Shown piece after piece: positions 9,148 to 19,695 of a stretch of 64,000 nt of DNA. Each line of letters opens with the position of its first letter. Position 1 is the stretch's first letter. The position numbers were made by a program, and so were the translations under genes. Origin of the DNA: Synechococcus sp. LTW-R. Lineage in GTDB: Bacteria; Cyanobacteriota; Cyanobacteriia; PCC-6307; Cyanobiaceae. The stretch covers positions 558,001-622,000 of the forward strand of contig NZ_CP059060.1 in assembly GCF_014217875.1 (NCBI RefSeq), in the 5' to 3' direction. Under the pieces are notes generated by a model. That model was not told the origin of the DNA. It did not search any database and saw nothing but the letters and a program-made list of their open reading frames with translations.

Positions 9148-11664
9148 ATGGCTGAGGCCGCACGGCCGGAATTGCTGGCACCGGCGGGCTGCTGGGAGTC
9201 CCTGAAAGCCGCCGCAGCCAATGGAGCGGACGCCGTCTACTTCGGTGTCGAGACCTTCAATGCCCGCCTCCGGGCCGAGAACTTCAAGGTCGCCGATCTC
9301 CCGGAGGTGATGGCTTGGCTGCACCGCCGCGGCCTGAAAGGTTTCCTGACTTTCAATGTCCTCGTCTTCACCGATGAGCTCAGCCGCGCTGCAGAGCTGC
9401 TCCTGGCCGCCGATGCTGCCGGCGTCGATGCCCTGATCGTTCAAGACATCGGTCTGGCGGCCCTGGCCCAAGCGCTCACGCCTGAGCTGGCCATCCATGG
9501 CTCGACGCAGATGTCCATCACCAGTGCGGCTGGTGTCGCGATGGCTCAGGAGCTCGGCTGCCAGCGGGTGGTCCTCGCCCGTGAGCTGAGCCTGAAGGAC
9601 CTGCGGCGCATCCAGGAGCAGCTGCGCCAACGCCAGATCGAGATGCCTTTGGAGGTTTTCGTCCATGGCGCCCTCTGTGTGGCCTATTCCGGCCAATGCC
9701 TGACCAGCGAAGCCCTGGGCCAGCGGAGCGCCAATCGCGGCGAATGTGCCCAGGCCTGCCGCCTCCCCTACGAATTGATCGTGGATGGCGAGGAGCTCGA
9801 CCTCGGCGAGCGGCGTTATCTGCTGTCTCCGCAGGATTTGGCCGCCTGGGAGCTGCTTCCGGACCTGGTGGATGCCGGGGTTGCCAGCCTCAAGATTGAA
9901 GGGCGGCTTAAGGACGCCACTTACGTCGCCGCGGTGACGGACGCCTATCGCCAAGGGCTCGATCAGCTTTCGGGAGAACGCGGACCGGTCTCGCCGGACG
10001 AGCAAGTGGAGCTGCGCCGCAACCTTGAACTGAGCTTTTCGCGGGGTCTGAGTACGGGCTGGTTGGCCGGCATTGATCACCGTCAGCTGGTCCACGGCCG
10101 CTGGAGCAAAAAACGGGGTCCCTGGCTCGGCCGTTTGGAGCGCGTGGATGGGGATTGGCTGCTGTTCAGGCGTCGCCTGGAGTGCAAACCCGGAGATGGA
10201 GTGGTGCTCGAGATTCCCAATCCCGATCCCCTCTTGCCTCCCCAGGAAGTCGGCGGCCGGGTGATGGCGGTGGAACCGCGGCCCCGCGGTGGTTGCGCTG
10301 TGCGGCTGGGACCGAAGCGGTTGGATCTACGGGGCTTGCGCTCGGGCAGTCCCTGTTGGTTGACCAGCGACCCCCAGCGGGAGAGTCGCTTCCAGCGCAT
10401 GGCGGATCGCGCTGCTGAGGAGCTGCGCTGTCCCCTGGCCCTGAGGGTCTCAGGTTCCTCGGGCGAACCCCTCCGTTTGGACGTCCTGAGCGCCGCTGGG
10501 CTGCCGGTCGAGGGCTGCACGGTGCTCAGCCAGCAGCCGTTGGAGCCCGCCCAAGGTCAGGCCCTCACCCGGGAGAGGCTGGAGCAGCAACTCGGGCGCC
10601 TCGGCGGGACCCCCTGGCGCCTGGACCGGCTGGAGTTGCAACTCGACGAGGCGTTGTTTCTACCCGTTGCCCAACTGAATCAGCTGCGTCGCGCCTTGGT
10701 GGATCAGCTCGATCTTCAAGGGAACACGGACGTTTCTCGCTCCATAGAGCCAGAGCAGCGTTCTGTGCTGCAGACCCTTGAAGAACTCATGCCGGCGGCC
10801 GTTGAGCCCAGCCAGCAAGAGCCGCACTTAACCGTCGTGGTGCGTGACCTCGAGCAGCTGGAGGCGCTCAAAGCCCTGCCTGTTGATCGGGTGATCGTTG
10901 ACCTGGAGCATCCAGCGCAGCTGCGGGAAGCCGTCAAGCGCGGCAAGGGCTGTTGGCCGGGTGGACTCTGGTTGGCGGGTCAGCGGATCTGCAGGCCCGA
11001 TGAGGCCTGGAGCCTGGAGCCGCTCATTCGGGCCGAGCCCGATGGCTATTTGGTTCGCAACATTGATCAGTTGGAGCGTCTGACGCCCCTGGCCCCCTGT
11101 CAGGGAGATTTCTCCTTAAACGTGGCCAACCCGCTCACGGCACGTTGGCTGCTGAAGCGCTGGGGTTTGGAGCGTCTCACGGCCAGCTACGACCTTGCTT
11201 TGGATCAGTTGCTGGCCCTTGTTGCCGCCTGTCCACGCGATGCCCTTGAACTGACGCTGCACCAGCACATGCCCCTCTTTCACATGGAGCATTGCCTGTT
11301 CTGCGCGTTCCTCTCGGAGGGCCATGACCACACCGATTGCGGCCGCCCCTGCGAGCAACACCAGGTGCTCCTGCGGGACCGCAGTGGTGCGGAACATCCG
11401 CTGCGCGCCGACCTGGGCTGCCGGAACACCCTCTTCAACGGGCGTGCCCAGACCGCCGCGGAAGCCATCCCCCAGTTCCTGGTGGCCGGCGTACGCCATT
11501 TCAGGCTCGAATTGCTGCAGGAGAGCCCGGCCGACACTGAGCGCCGAGTTGGTCTTTACCGCCAGGCCCTCAACGGAGAGATCAGCGGCCGGATGGTCTG
11601 GCAGAGCGAGCAGCTCGAGAGCCGACTCGGGGTCACCCGCGGAACCCTCTCGGAACGTCACTGA
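9148..11664 (+). CDS. Peptidase U32 family protein (RlhA/TrhP-like, with DUF3656 region)
   Basis: An 838-aa member of the U32 family. Characterised bacterial relatives hydroxylate rRNA or tRNA (RlhA, TrhP) rather than clearly acting as proteases. The U32 signature EVFVHGALCVAYSGQC covers residues 169-184. Conserved cysteines C177, C184, C200 and C204 could ligate an Fe-S cluster. The long C-terminal half has further cysteines near HMEHCLFCAF and matches the extended RlhA layout. It starts 16 nt after the VanY-like gene, so the two may be co-transcribed. Whether the substrate is 23S rRNA is inference from the long form. Confidence 0.85.
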   Translation: MAEAARPELLAPAGCWESLKAAAANGADAVYFGVETFNARLRAENFKVADLPEVMAWLHRRGLKGFLTFNVLVFTDELSRAAELLLAADAAGVDALIVQDIGLAALAQALTPELAIHGSTQMSITSAAGVAMAQELGCQRVVLARELSLKDLRRIQEQLRQRQIEMPLEVFVHGALCVAYSGQCLTSEALGQRSANRGECAQACRLPYELIVDGEELDLGERRYLLSPQDLAAWELLPDLVDAGVASLKIEGRLKDATYVAAVTDAYRQGLDQLSGERGPVSPDEQVELRRNLELSFSRGLSTGWLAGIDHRQLVHGRWSKKRGPWLGRLERVDGDWLLFRRRLECKPGDGVVLEIPNPDPLLPPQEVGGRVMAVEPRPRGGCAVRLGPKRLDLRGLRSGSPCWLTSDPQRESRFQRMADRAAEELRCPLALRVSGSSGEPLRLDVLSAAGLPVEGCTVLSQQPLEPAQGQALTRERLEQQLGRLGGTPWRLDRLELQLDEALFLPVAQLNQLRRALVDQLDLQGNTDVSRSIEPEQRSVLQTLEELMPAAVEPSQQEPHLTVVVRDLEQLEALKALPVDRVIVDLEHPAQLREAVKRGKGCWPGGLWLAGQRICRPDEAWSLEPLIRAEPDGYLVRNIDQLERLTPLAPCQGDFSLNVANPLTARWLLKRWGLERLTASYDLALDQLLALVAACPRDALELTLHQHMPLFHMEHCLFCAFLSEGHDHTDCGRPCEQHQVLLRDRSGAEHPLRADLGCRNTLFNGRAQTAAEAIPQFLVAGVRHFRLELLQESPADTERRVGLYRQALNGEISGRMVWQSEQLESRLGVTRGTLSERH

Positions 11665-11949
11665 CGGTGGAAATCCCGGGTGTGTTGCTGGGATAGATTG
11701 CGTTAACGCACCGAAGGGTTCTTTGGTTTTGGTGTGTGGTCGTTCGTCACGAACGCTCTCAACACATCAGCCACGCTGCAAGAGATACCGGCTTTGTTCG
11801 ATCAGGTTCATTCCTTCGACCTTGCCCATGGGTTTCAGCCACCGTTCCCACGCCAACGCCTGCTCCTGAGTTGAGCGTTGCGGCCGCTAGCTCGAGCTGC
11901 GGCGTGCTCCAGCCAGACCATCCCTGACCTCCTCCCTCGAGCCCAATCC
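11665..11949 (+). other. Intergenic leader upstream of typA with two inverted repeats
   Basis: A 285-nt gap before typA with no convincing gene. It contains the palindrome GCGTTAACGC at 11700-11709 and a 6-bp inverted repeat CGTTCG-TCA-CGAACG at 11741-11755. The hexamer TAGATT at about 11694 could be a -10 element. No known riboswitch pattern was recognised. Confidence 0.3.
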
Positions 11950-13758
11950 ATGAGCGGCGAGCATCCCGGAACACCGATTCGCAATATCGCGATCATTGCC
12001 CACGTCGACCACGGCAAAACCACTCTGGTGGATGCCCTGCTGGCGCAATCGGGCATCTTCCGCGACAACGAGGCCGTCCCCACCTGCGTGATGGACTCCA
12101 ACGACCTGGAGCGTGAGCGTGGCATCACGATCCTCTCCAAGAACACCGCGGTGGACTACGAGGGGATCCGCATCAACATCGTGGACACCCCTGGTCACGC
12201 CGACTTCGGCGGTGAGGTGGAACGGGTCCTCGGCATGGTCGATGGCTGTCTGCTGATCGTGGACGCCAACGAGGGGCCGATGCCCCAGACCCGTTTTGTG
12301 TTGAAAAAGGCCCTTGAAAAGGGTCTCAGGCCGATCGTCTTCGTCAACAAGATTGACCGCGCCCGCGTTGACCCCGAGCAGGCCGTCGACAAGGTCTTGG
12401 ACCTGTTCTTGGAACTCGGTGCTGACGACGACCAGTGCGACTTCCCCTACCTGTTCGGTAGCGGCATGGGCGGCTACGCCAAGCCCGACATGAAGACCGA
12501 GAGCGAGGACATGCGTCCCCTCTTCGACGCGATCCTTCGCCACGTCCCGCCGCCGGTCGGCGATCCCGAGAAGCCCCTGCAGCTGCAGGTGACCACCCTC
12601 GACTACAGCGATTTCCTCGGCCGGATCATGATCGGTCGGATCCATAACGGCACGATCAAAGGCAACCAGCCCGTTGCTCTGTTGCGTGACGACGGCAGCG
12701 TCAAGCGCGGTCGCATCAGCAAGTTGCTCGGTTTCCAGGGCCTCCAACGCGTCGAGGTGGAAGAAGCCCGCGCCGGTGACCTGGTCGCCGTCTGCGGTTT
12801 CGACGAGGTGAACATCGGCGAAACGATTGCTTGCCCCGACGAGCCCCAGGCCCTGCCCCTGATCAAGGTGGATGAGCCCACCTTGCAGATGACCTTTGTG
12901 GTCAACGACTCCCCCTTCGCGGGCAAGGAAGGCAAGTTCGTCACCAGCCGTCAGGTGCGTGATCGCCTGAACAAGGAGCTCCTGACCAACGTCGCCCTGC
13001 GGGTTGAAGACACCGATTCCCCTGACCGCTGGGCTGTGAGCGGCCGTGGTGAGCTTCACCTGGGCATCCTGATCGAGACCATGCGCCGCGAGGGCTATGA
13101 GTTCCAGGTGTCTCAGCCCCAGGTGATCTTCCGCACCATCGATGGCACTCCCTCAGAGCCCTACGAGACCCTCGTGCTCGATGTTCCCGAGGAGTCCGTT
13201 GGTGCCTGCATCGAGAAGCTCGGCGTCCGCAAGGCCGAGATGCAGAACATGGAAAATACGAATGACGGCCGCACCCAGCTCGAGTTCGTGGTGCCCTCCC
13301 GTGGCCTGATCGGTTTCCGCGGTGATTTCATCCGCGCCACCCGGGGCGAGGGGATCATGAGCCACTCCTTCCTCGACTACCGCCCGATGCAGGGTGAGTT
13401 CGACACCCGCCGCAACGGTGTCCTGATTGCCTTCGAGGAAGGCACCGCCACCTTCTATGCCCTGAAGAACGCCGAAGATCGCGGCCAGTTCTTCATCAGC
13501 CCCGGCACGAAGGTCTACAAGGGCATGATCGTCGGTGAAAACAACCGTCCCCAGGACCTCGATCTGAACGTCTGCAAGACGAAGCAGCTCACCAACATGC
13601 GCTCGGCCGGTGCAGAGGAACTCGATACCCTCCAAGCCCCGATGCAGATGACCCTGGAGCGGGCCCTGGAGTACATCGGTCCCGACGAGATGCTTGAGGT
13701 CACTCCCGAATCGATTCGACTGCGCAAATTGCCCGCCAAGAAGCCGGCGAAGCGTTGA
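11950..13758 (+). CDS. typA: Translational GTPase TypA/BipA
   Basis: Ribosome-associated GTPase related to EF-G and LepA, involved in ribosome assembly and stress responses. The 602-aa protein shows G1 (AHVDHGKT, residues 17-24), G2/G3 ([14 protein letters not shown]), G4 (NKID) and the C-terminal TypA-specific region with [13 protein letters not shown]. The frame is open upstream to 11878, but the family N-terminus [12 protein letters not shown] starts at the ATG at 11950. The stop overlaps the TTG of the next gene (TTGA), so coupling is likely. Confidence 0.96.
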   Translation: MSGEHPGTPIRNIAIIAHVDHGKTTLVDALLAQSGIFRDNEAVPTCVMDSNDLERERGITILSKNTAVDYEGIRINIVDTPGHADFGGEVERVLGMVDGCLLIVDANEGPMPQTRFVLKKALEKGLRPIVFVNKIDRARVDPEQAVDKVLDLFLELGADDDQCDFPYLFGSGMGGYAKPDMKTESEDMRPLFDAILRHVPPPVGDPEKPLQLQVTTLDYSDFLGRIMIGRIHNGTIKGNQPVALLRDDGSVKRGRISKLLGFQGLQRVEVEEARAGDLVAVCGFDEVNIGETIACPDEPQALPLIKVDEPTLQMTFVVNDSPFAGKEGKFVTSRQVRDRLNKELLTNVALRVEDTDSPDRWAVSGRGELHLGILIETMRREGYEFQVSQPQVIFRTIDGTPSEPYETLVLDVPEESVGACIEKLGVRKAEMQNMENTNDGRTQLEFVVPSRGLIGFRGDFIRATRGEGIMSHSFLDYRPMQGEFDTRRNGVLIAFEEGTATFYALKNAEDRGQFFISPGTKVYKGMIVGENNRPQDLDLNVCKTKQLTNMRSAGAEELDTLQAPMQMTLERALEYIGPDEMLEVTPESIRLRKLPAKKPAKR

Positions 13759-14150
13759 GCGATCACCTCGATCCAGAGGAAGCCAGCCTGACGTGCGATC
13801 CCCGACTCGGGGAAGCCGTCAGGCTTTTTAATGCCGGTGAGTGGTATGCCTGCCACGACGGTTTCGAAGCGCTCTGGCATGAAACCCAGGGCCCTTGCCG
13901 GCGGACCCTGCAGGGCATTCTCCAAATCGCGGTGGCCCACCACCACTTGGACCGCGGCAATCAGAGGGGGGCGATGGTCCTCCTGGGTGAGGGACTCGGT
14001 CGCCTGCAGGGTGCTGGGGCGGTGCAGTTCAACCTTGCCCTCGATCCCCTGCGTGAAACCGCCCGCGACCGTCTCTTAGCCCTGCACGAGAACCGCTCGC
14101 TCACGGATCTTCCTCTCCCCAAGCTCACCGTCATCTCTGCTGATTCCTAG
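13755..14150 (+). CDS. DUF309 domain protein
   Basis: A 131-aa small helical protein of the DUF309 family, whose function is unknown. The family motif EWYACHDGFEALWH at residues 29-42 and the following GILQIAVAHHHL segment are clear. The start is TTG inside the typA stop (TTGA), giving a coupled pair. The neighbouring lpt genes follow within 50 nt, so it may be part of a typA-lpt transcript. Confidence 0.82.
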   Translation: MSDHLDPEEASLTCDPRLGEAVRLFNAGEWYACHDGFEALWHETQGPCRRTLQGILQIAVAHHHLDRGNQRGAMVLLGEGLGRLQGAGAVQFNLALDPLRETARDRLLALHENRSLTDLPLPKLTVISADS

Positions 14151-14200
14151 GGAGGAGTCCAGCTGCACGGCGATACGATGGTTGCTCTTGCGTTGCATGA

Positions 14201-14731
14201 GTGGGCTTGGCCGCAAATCGCAGCAGTGCCCGCCGCCGGTGCAGCCTTTTGAGCATGGCCGCCAGCCTGGGCTGTTTGGCACTGCCGGCTTGGTCCCAGT
14301 CCGCCGTTCCGGGTGCTGAAGTCATCAGCGTCGAGTCGATGGAGACCACCGTCGTTGAGGTGGAGGGTGCCGAACCCCTTCCCACCAAACCCCTGCGCAT
14401 CAATACCGGCTTGGTCACGATCGAATCGGATCAACAGCAGGCGGACCAGCAGACGGGGGTGATCACGGCCCTTGGCAACGTCAGGATCGTTTATCCCGAT
14501 GAGCGCGTGGTGGCCACCGCACGCCAGGCCCAGTACTTCAGCAATGAGGGGCGCGTTGTCCTCAGCGGAGACGTCGACATCCTTCAGGATGGCGGCAATT
14601 GGCTGCGGGCCGAACAGGTCACCTACCTGGTCGATAGCGAGCGGATGCAGGCCATCCCGGCGAAGGGGCAGCAGGTCTTCAGCCGCGTCGTCCTGCAGAC
14701 GCTTCCGAGCGCAGAGCCAGCGAAGCGATGA
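14201..14731 (+). CDS. LptA/OstA-like periplasmic LPS transport protein
   Basis: A 176-aa protein with a signal peptide (basic start, then MAASLGCLALPAWSQS) and an OstA-like beta-jellyroll region. Repeated short strands such as GVITALGNVRIVYPDERVVATA and VVLSGDVDILQDG are typical of LptA, the bridge that carries lipopolysaccharide across the periplasm. The start is GTG at 14201; an in-frame ATG at 14255 would also leave a signal sequence. Its stop overlaps the lptB ATG (ATGA), which supports the LptA role. Confidence 0.82.
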   Translation: MGLAANRSSARRRCSLLSMAASLGCLALPAWSQSAVPGAEVISVESMETTVVEVEGAEPLPTKPLRINTGLVTIESDQQQADQQTGVITALGNVRIVYPDERVVATARQAQYFSNEGRVVLSGDVDILQDGGNWLRAEQVTYLVDSERMQAIPAKGQQVFSRVVLQTLPSAEPAKR

Positions 14732-15456
14732 GTTTGGTTCTTGATCGCGTCGCCTTAAACATCGGCGGTCGCCCGTTGGTTAAAGAGGTCAGCCTCAACC
14801 TCAACCCTGGCGAGGTGGTGGGTCTGCTCGGTCCCAACGGGGCAGGCAAAACCACGACCTTCAACCTCGTCACCGGTCTGCTGCGCCCGGATTCCGGCGC
14901 GGTGACGATGGATGACACCTGCGTCGCCGACTTCTCCATGCCGGAACGTGCACGCTTGGGGATCGGCTACCTGCCCCAGGAAGCCAGCGTGTTCCGAAGC
15001 CTGAGCGTCCAGGACAACCTGATGCTAGCCCTCCAGGAGAGTGGAGCGCCCAAGCAGCAGCGGCGGGAGCGGGTGGAGCAATTGGTCGAGGACTTCCACC
15101 TCAAGCCCTTTCAGCACCGCCTGGGTTACCAGCTCTCTGGTGGTGAACGGCGCCGCTGCGAAGTCGCCCGGGCCCTGGCCGTCGGCGAGAGCGGACCGCT
15201 GTACCTCCTGCTGGACGAACCCTTCGCAGGTGTGGATCCCTTGGCCGTCGCGGACCTGCAGGCGTTGATTGCTGGGTTGCGCGATCGGGGCATGGGTGTC
15301 CTGATTACGGACCACAACGTCCGCGAGACCCTCTCGATCACTGATCGTGCCTACATCCTCACGGAGGGGAGCATCCTGGCCAGCGGCCCGTCCCGCGAGA
15401 TGGCCAATGATCCCCTGGTCCGCCGCCACTACCTCGGAGAGGACTTCAGGCTGTGA
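14728..15456 (+). CDS. lptB: LPS export ABC transporter ATP-binding protein LptB
   Basis: Cytoplasmic ATPase that powers LPS extraction from the inner membrane. The 242-aa protein has Walker A GPNGAGKTT (about residues 34-42), the signature LSGGERRR, Walker B LLLDEPFAG and the H-loop histidine in ITDHNV. LptB-type proteins are distinguished from amino-acid ABC ATPases by context, here an LptA-like gene upstream (4-nt overlap) and an LptF/G permease downstream (4-nt overlap). Confidence 0.93.
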   Translation: MSLVLDRVALNIGGRPLVKEVSLNLNPGEVVGLLGPNGAGKTTTFNLVTGLLRPDSGAVTMDDTCVADFSMPERARLGIGYLPQEASVFRSLSVQDNLMLALQESGAPKQQRRERVEQLVEDFHLKPFQHRLGYQLSGGERRRCEVARALAVGESGPLYLLLDEPFAGVDPLAVADLQALIAGLRDRGMGVLITDHNVRETLSITDRAYILTEGSILASGPSREMANDPLVRRHYLGEDFRL

Positions 15457-16655
15457 CGATCGCCCCGACCTGGACTGAGCCCCTGCGCCGTCAGTCCCAA
15501 AAACTCCAACGCCACTGGCGCAGCCTTCCCCTCTTGGATCGCTGGCTGTTCGCCGAGATGTTGGGGCCGCTGCTCTTTGGCATCGCTGCCTTTACCGCGG
15601 TTTCCCTCTCCGTGGGTGTCGTCTTTGAGTTGGTCCGCAAGGTGGCTGAGGCTGGCTTGCCGCTCTGGGCTGCTGGCAAGGTCTTGGCCCTGCGCATGCC
15701 TGGGTTCCTAGTGCTGTCGTTCCCCATGGCGACGCTGATGGCCACCCTGTTGGCCTTCAGCCGTCTGTCAGGCAGTAGCGAATTGACCGCCCTGCGCAGC
15801 ATCGGTGTGAAGACCTGGCGGATGGTGGTCCCCGCCTTGGTGCTCGCGGCCCTGATGACACTGCTGACCTTTGTCTTTAACGACGTCATCGTCCCGAGCG
15901 CCAACTATTCGGCCTCGAATGTTCTCGACAGCGCCCTCGGCCGTGCCCTCTCCGCTCAAACCGGCAAGAACGTTGTCTATTCCCGTTTCGGGCGGATCAC
16001 CCCCAAGGAACCGGGGGGCAATGCCGGTGAGGGACTGACCCAACTCTTCTATGCGAAGGAGTTCAAGAACGGAGAAATGCAAGTGGTCACCTTGCTCGAT
16101 TTCTCCCGCGAGGATCAGCAGCAGGTCCTGACCGCGAATACGGCGGTCTGGGATGAGAACCGGGCGATGTGGGAGTTCCGCAATGGCCGCATTCTGAATA
16201 TCGACGCGGCCAACAACTTCACGACATCGGCCAATTACACGAGTTACTACTACCCCTTCACCCGGGCTCCGCAGGACGTGGGCATGCTCCCCAGCGATGC
16301 CGCCCAAATGACCGTGGCCCAGGCGCGTCGAGCCGAAGCGCTTCTGGTTCAGGCGGGTGACCAAAAGGAGGCCCGCCGCCTGCGGGTCCGGATCCAAGAG
16401 AAATTTGCTTTCCCCGCGATCTGCCTGGTCTTTGGCTTGATCGGCAGCAGCTTGGGGGTGAGGCCGAACTCTCGAACCAGCCGCAGCCAGGGTTTCGGGA
16501 TCAGCGTTCTGCTGATCTTTGGCTACTACTTGATGTCCTTCATCTTCAGCTCCTTGGGCATCAAGGGCACCCTCTATCCGTTTTTTGCCGCCTGGCTGCC
16601 GGTCCTGATCGGACTTGGCGGCGGACTTGTGCTGCTTCGCAAGGCCAGCCGCTGA
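15453..16655 (+). CDS. LptF/LptG family permease
   Basis: A 400-aa inner-membrane permease of the YjgP/YjgQ family that lifts LPS out of the bilayer together with LptB. Membrane segments lie near residues 32-55, 75-100 and 120-140 and again in the last 90 residues, separated by a periplasmic jellyroll-like domain. The motif FPMATLMATLLAFSRLSGSSE is characteristic. The start is GTG, overlapping lptB by 4 nt. Only one permease gene occurs here; cyanobacteria commonly encode a single LptF/G-type protein. Confidence 0.9.
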   Translation: MTIAPTWTEPLRRQSQKLQRHWRSLPLLDRWLFAEMLGPLLFGIAAFTAVSLSVGVVFELVRKVAEAGLPLWAAGKVLALRMPGFLVLSFPMATLMATLLAFSRLSGSSELTALRSIGVKTWRMVVPALVLAALMTLLTFVFNDVIVPSANYSASNVLDSALGRALSAQTGKNVVYSRFGRITPKEPGGNAGEGLTQLFYAKEFKNGEMQVVTLLDFSREDQQQVLTANTAVWDENRAMWEFRNGRILNIDAANNFTTSANYTSYYYPFTRAPQDVGMLPSDAAQMTVAQARRAEALLVQAGDQKEARRLRVRIQEKFAFPAICLVFGLIGSSLGVRPNSRTSRSQGFGISVLLIFGYYLMSFIFSSLGIKGTLYPFFAAWLPVLIGLGGGLVLLRKASR

Positions 16656-16709
16656 ATCTGGCCCTGGCGCGGCAGACTGGTCGGGATCTTTGACCTCGTC
16701 AGCGGTTTC

Positions 16710-17624
16710 GTGACCGATCCGGTTCTCGCGCTTGGCCTTGCAGCGTTTGTTTTGCTGCTGTTGGCCCTGCCCCTGTCCTTTTGGAGCGTGAGTGGTGCCG
16801 GTCAAGGCAGCACCGTGGTGCGTCTGCTTGTGGCGACGGCCAACCTGGCCCTGACCGCTCAATTGGTCCTGCGCTGGTGGCAATCCGGCCACTTCCCGAT
16901 CAGCAACCTCTACGAGTCCCTCTGCTTCCTGGCCTGGGCCTGCACCTTGACCCAATTGCTGGTGGAGCGCACCTACCGCTCGCCGCTGGTGGCCGCCTCC
17001 GCCACACCGATGGGTCTGGGCTGCGTGGCCTTCGCGTCCTTCGCCCTACCCGACCAACTTCAACAGGCCGCTCCGCTGGTCCCGGCCCTGCGTTCCAGCT
17101 GGCTGGTCATGCACGTCAGCGTGATCATGGTCAGCTACGCCGCCCTCCTGGTCGGCTCCCTTCTGTCGATGGCGGTGCTCTTCACCGATCGCGGCCAGGC
17201 CCTGGAATTGCGCAGCAGCTCCATCGGTAGCGGCGGCTTCCGTCAGGCGCGACTGGCGGCCGATGGTGCCCCCGCTGATCTCTCCCTCAGCAGCGCCGCG
17301 TTGTCTTTGAGCGAGCAGCTCGACAGCCTGAGCTACCGAACCATCACCGTCGGTTTTCTGCTGCTCTCCGTTGGCATCGTCAGTGGCGCGGTCTGGGCCA
17401 ACGAGGCCTGGGGTAGCTGGTGGAGCTGGGACCCGAAGGAGACCTGGGCTCTGATCTGCTGGCTGGTGTATGCCGCTTACCTGCACACCCGCTTGAGCCG
17501 GGGTTGGCAGGGGCGTCGCCCCGCCCTGGTTGCCGTGGCTGGCTTTGTTGTCATCTGCGTCTGCTACATCGGCGTGAACCTGCTGGGCATTGGTCTGCAC
17601 AGCTACGGCTGGTTCTTCAGCTAA
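16710..17624 (+). CDS. ccsA: Cytochrome c biogenesis protein CcsA (System II)
   Basis: A 304-aa thylakoid membrane protein that, with the CcsB/Ccs1 partner, attaches heme to c-type cytochromes such as cytochrome f. It is polytopic, and the heme-handling WWD motif is seen as [14 protein letters not shown] near residue 240. Conserved histidines ([25 protein letters not shown]) fit the family. The start GTG lies 55 nt after the permease gene. A perfect palindromic terminator follows. Some pipelines name this WWD-bearing subunit CcsB. Confidence 0.93.
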   Translation: MTDPVLALGLAAFVLLLLALPLSFWSVSGAGQGSTVVRLLVATANLALTAQLVLRWWQSGHFPISNLYESLCFLAWACTLTQLLVERTYRSPLVAASATPMGLGCVAFASFALPDQLQQAAPLVPALRSSWLVMHVSVIMVSYAALLVGSLLSMAVLFTDRGQALELRSSSIGSGGFRQARLAADGAPADLSLSSAALSLSEQLDSLSYRTITVGFLLLSVGIVSGAVWANEAWGSWWSWDPKETWALICWLVYAAYLHTRLSRGWQGRRPALVAVAGFVVICVCYIGVNLLGIGLHSYGWFFS

Positions 17625-17649
17625 GCGCTGCTGCTCGCAGTGGCCATGA

Positions 17650-17675
17650 AAAAGCCCCGGCATGCCGGGGCTTTT
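17650..17675. terminator. Bidirectional rho-independent terminator
   Basis: A perfect 26-nt palindrome: four A, GCCCCGGC, AT-centred turn, GCCGGGGC, four T. It lies between the convergent ccsA and rpe genes. Confidence 0.88.
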
Positions 17676-17696
17676 CTGTGGAAGCCTTGGCCTCAC

Positions 17697-18365
17697 TCAG
17701 GGGCGCTTGCTGTTGCGGATGCCGGTGATGGCATCGGCGTAGCTGGGCTGGTTGAAGACGCCGGAGCCGCTGACGATGGCGTTGGCGCCTGCCTCGATCA
17801 CCTTCCAGGCGTTCTCGGCTTTGATGCCGCCGTCGACTTCGATCCAGGGATCGAGACCTTTCTCATCGCACATGCGGCGCAGGTCGCGGATCTTTTGGAC
17901 CTGGCTCTCGATGAAGCTCTGGCCACCGAAGCCGGGGTTCACGCTCATCACCAACACCAGATCGCAGAGCTCGAGGCAGTACTCGAGGGTGTCGATCGGG
18001 GTGCTCGGGTTGAGAACCGCGCCAGCCATCTTGCCCAGGTCCTTGATCTGAGCCAGGTTGCGGTGCAGGTGGGGGCAGGCCTCGACCTGCACCGAGATGA
18101 TGTCAGCTCCAGCCTTAGCGAAGTCGGGGACGTACTTCTCGGGCTCAACGATCATCAGGTGAACATCCAGTGGCTTCTGAGTCACCGGGCGCAGGGCCTC
18201 GACGATCATTGGGCCAATGGTGATGTTCGGCACGAAGCGTCCGTCCATCACATCCACGTGGATCCAATCCGCACCGGCCTGATCCACCGCACGAACGTCT
18301 TCACCAAGCCGGGAAAAATCCGCGGAAAGGATGGAGGGGGAGATCACCAGGGATTTGGTGCTCAT
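17697..18365 (-). CDS. rpe: Ribulose-phosphate 3-epimerase
   Basis: Interconverts ribulose 5-phosphate and xylulose 5-phosphate in the Calvin cycle and pentose phosphate pathway. The 222-aa TIM barrel has SILSADF near the N-terminus, the metal-binding [12 protein letters not shown] and DVHLMI, the loop [10 protein letters not shown] and the catalytic DGGI. The chosen ATG gives [14 protein letters not shown]; three further codons upstream are possible. It is divergent from glpX, so the roughly 240-nt region between them should contain promoters for two Calvin-cycle genes. Confidence 0.96.
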   Translation of the reverse strand: MSTKSLVISPSILSADFSRLGEDVRAVDQAGADWIHVDVMDGRFVPNITIGPMIVEALRPVTQKPLDVHLMIVEPEKYVPDFAKAGADIISVQVEACPHLHRNLAQIKDLGKMAGAVLNPSTPIDTLEYCLELCDLVLVMSVNPGFGGQSFIESQVQKIRDLRRMCDEKGLDPWIEVDGGIKAENAWKVIEAGANAIVSGSGVFNQPSYADAITGIRNSKRP

Positions 18366-18603
18366 GGGACGCAACCGCGGCTGAACAGGGAGTGATTGTA
18401 AGAATCGCCCAGTCCGCCCCCTCTAGCCCAGCCGCGGCGGCGGGTTCACCGGGAAGCACTGATACAGTGGGCGGCGCTTAAAGCCCGAGAGGCCCTGCTG
18501 CTGCTGGACTTCCACTCTTTGATTGGCCTTGAGGCCATCAACGCAGTGCCACAGCGCTTCTGTGCCTTCTCAGCGCTTCATCCCTACCCATCGCCGGACC
18601 GCC

Positions 18604-19608
18604 GTGGATCGCACCCTGATTCAAGAAATTCTCGAGGTTGTTGAGCAGGCAGGCATTGCTTCCGCCAAGCTCACCGGCATGGGCCTCAAGAACGAGGCAG
18701 ACGCAGCCGCCGTGGAGGCGATGCGTGAGCGCATGTACAAGATCCAGATGCAGGGCCGCATCGTGATCGGTGAGGGAGAGCGCGACGAAGCTCCCATGCT
18801 CTACATCGGCGAAGAAGTGGGCAGCGGCACTGGCCCTGGCGTCGACTTCGCTGTTGACCCCTGCGAAGGCACCAACCTCTGCGCCAACAGCCAGCGTGGC
18901 TCCATGGCCGTTCTGGCTGCCTCCGATCGCGGTGGCCTCTTCAATGCCCCCGACTTCTACATGAAGAAGCTGGCTGCTCCCCCGGCCGCCAAGGGCAAGG
19001 TGGACATCAACAAGTCCGCCACCGAGAACATCAAGATCCTCAGCGAGTGCCTCGGCCTGCCCGCTGAAGAGCTGGTGATCGTGGTCATGGATCGCGCCCG
19101 CCACAAGGACCTGATCAAGGAAATCCGCGCCACCGGCGCCCGCGTTCAGCCCATCTCTGACGGCGACGTTCAAGCCGCCATCGCTTGCGGTTTCGCCGGC
19201 ACCGGCACCCACTGCCTGATGGGCATTGGTGCTGCTCCCGAAGGTGTGATTTCCGCAGCCGCTCTGCGCGCTCTGGGTGGTCACTTCCAGGGTCAGCTGG
19301 TCTATGACCCCGCCGTGGCTCAGACCTCGGAGTGGGAAGGTCTGACCAAGGAAGGCAACCTGGCCCGCCTGGCAGAAATGGGCATCACCGATCCCGACCG
19401 CGTCTACGAAGCCAACGAGCTCGCCTGCGGTGAGAACGTTGTGTTCGCAGCCACCGGCATCACCGACGGTCTGCTCTTCGATGGCGTCAAGTTCGAGAAG
19501 GACTGCACCCGCACCAGCTCCCTGGTGATCAGCACCCTCGACAACACCGCCCGTTTCACCACCACGGTGCACATCAAGGACGGCGCCCAGAGCATCGCTC
19601 TGCGCTGA
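18604..19608 (+). CDS. glpX: Class II fructose-1,6-/sedoheptulose-1,7-bisphosphatase
   Basis: Dual FBPase/SBPase of cyanobacteria, dephosphorylating both bisphosphates in the Calvin cycle. The 334-aa protein shows the metal/substrate motifs [28 protein letters not shown] and the GlpX-type [19 protein letters not shown]. The start is the GTG at 18604 ([15 protein letters not shown]), the family N-terminus; the open frame begins earlier with unrelated residues. A terminator follows. Codon use is strongly biased, as expected for a highly expressed gene. Confidence 0.96.
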   Translation: MDRTLIQEILEVVEQAGIASAKLTGMGLKNEADAAAVEAMRERMYKIQMQGRIVIGEGERDEAPMLYIGEEVGSGTGPGVDFAVDPCEGTNLCANSQRGSMAVLAASDRGGLFNAPDFYMKKLAAPPAAKGKVDINKSATENIKILSECLGLPAEELVIVVMDRARHKDLIKEIRATGARVQPISDGDVQAAIACGFAGTGTHCLMGIGAAPEGVISAAALRALGGHFQGQLVYDPAVAQTSEWEGLTKEGNLARLAEMGITDPDRVYEANELACGENVVFAATGITDGLLFDGVKFEKDCTRTSSLVISTLDNTARFTTTVHIKDGAQSIALR

Positions 19609-19626
19609 TCGTTCGATCAGACCAGG

Positions 19627-19661
19627 CCGGGTCTTCTGCGGGAGGCCCGGTTTTCTTTTTT
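19627..19661 (+). terminator. Rho-independent terminator after glpX
   Basis: A 7-bp stem CCGGGTC / GGCCCGG (one G-U pair) with a 10-nt loop is followed by a T-rich run broken by a single C. It separates glpX from hemA. Confidence 0.82.
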
Positions 19662-19695
19662 GCCGTTCTCGCTGCGCAACCCAGGGTCACCCTTC

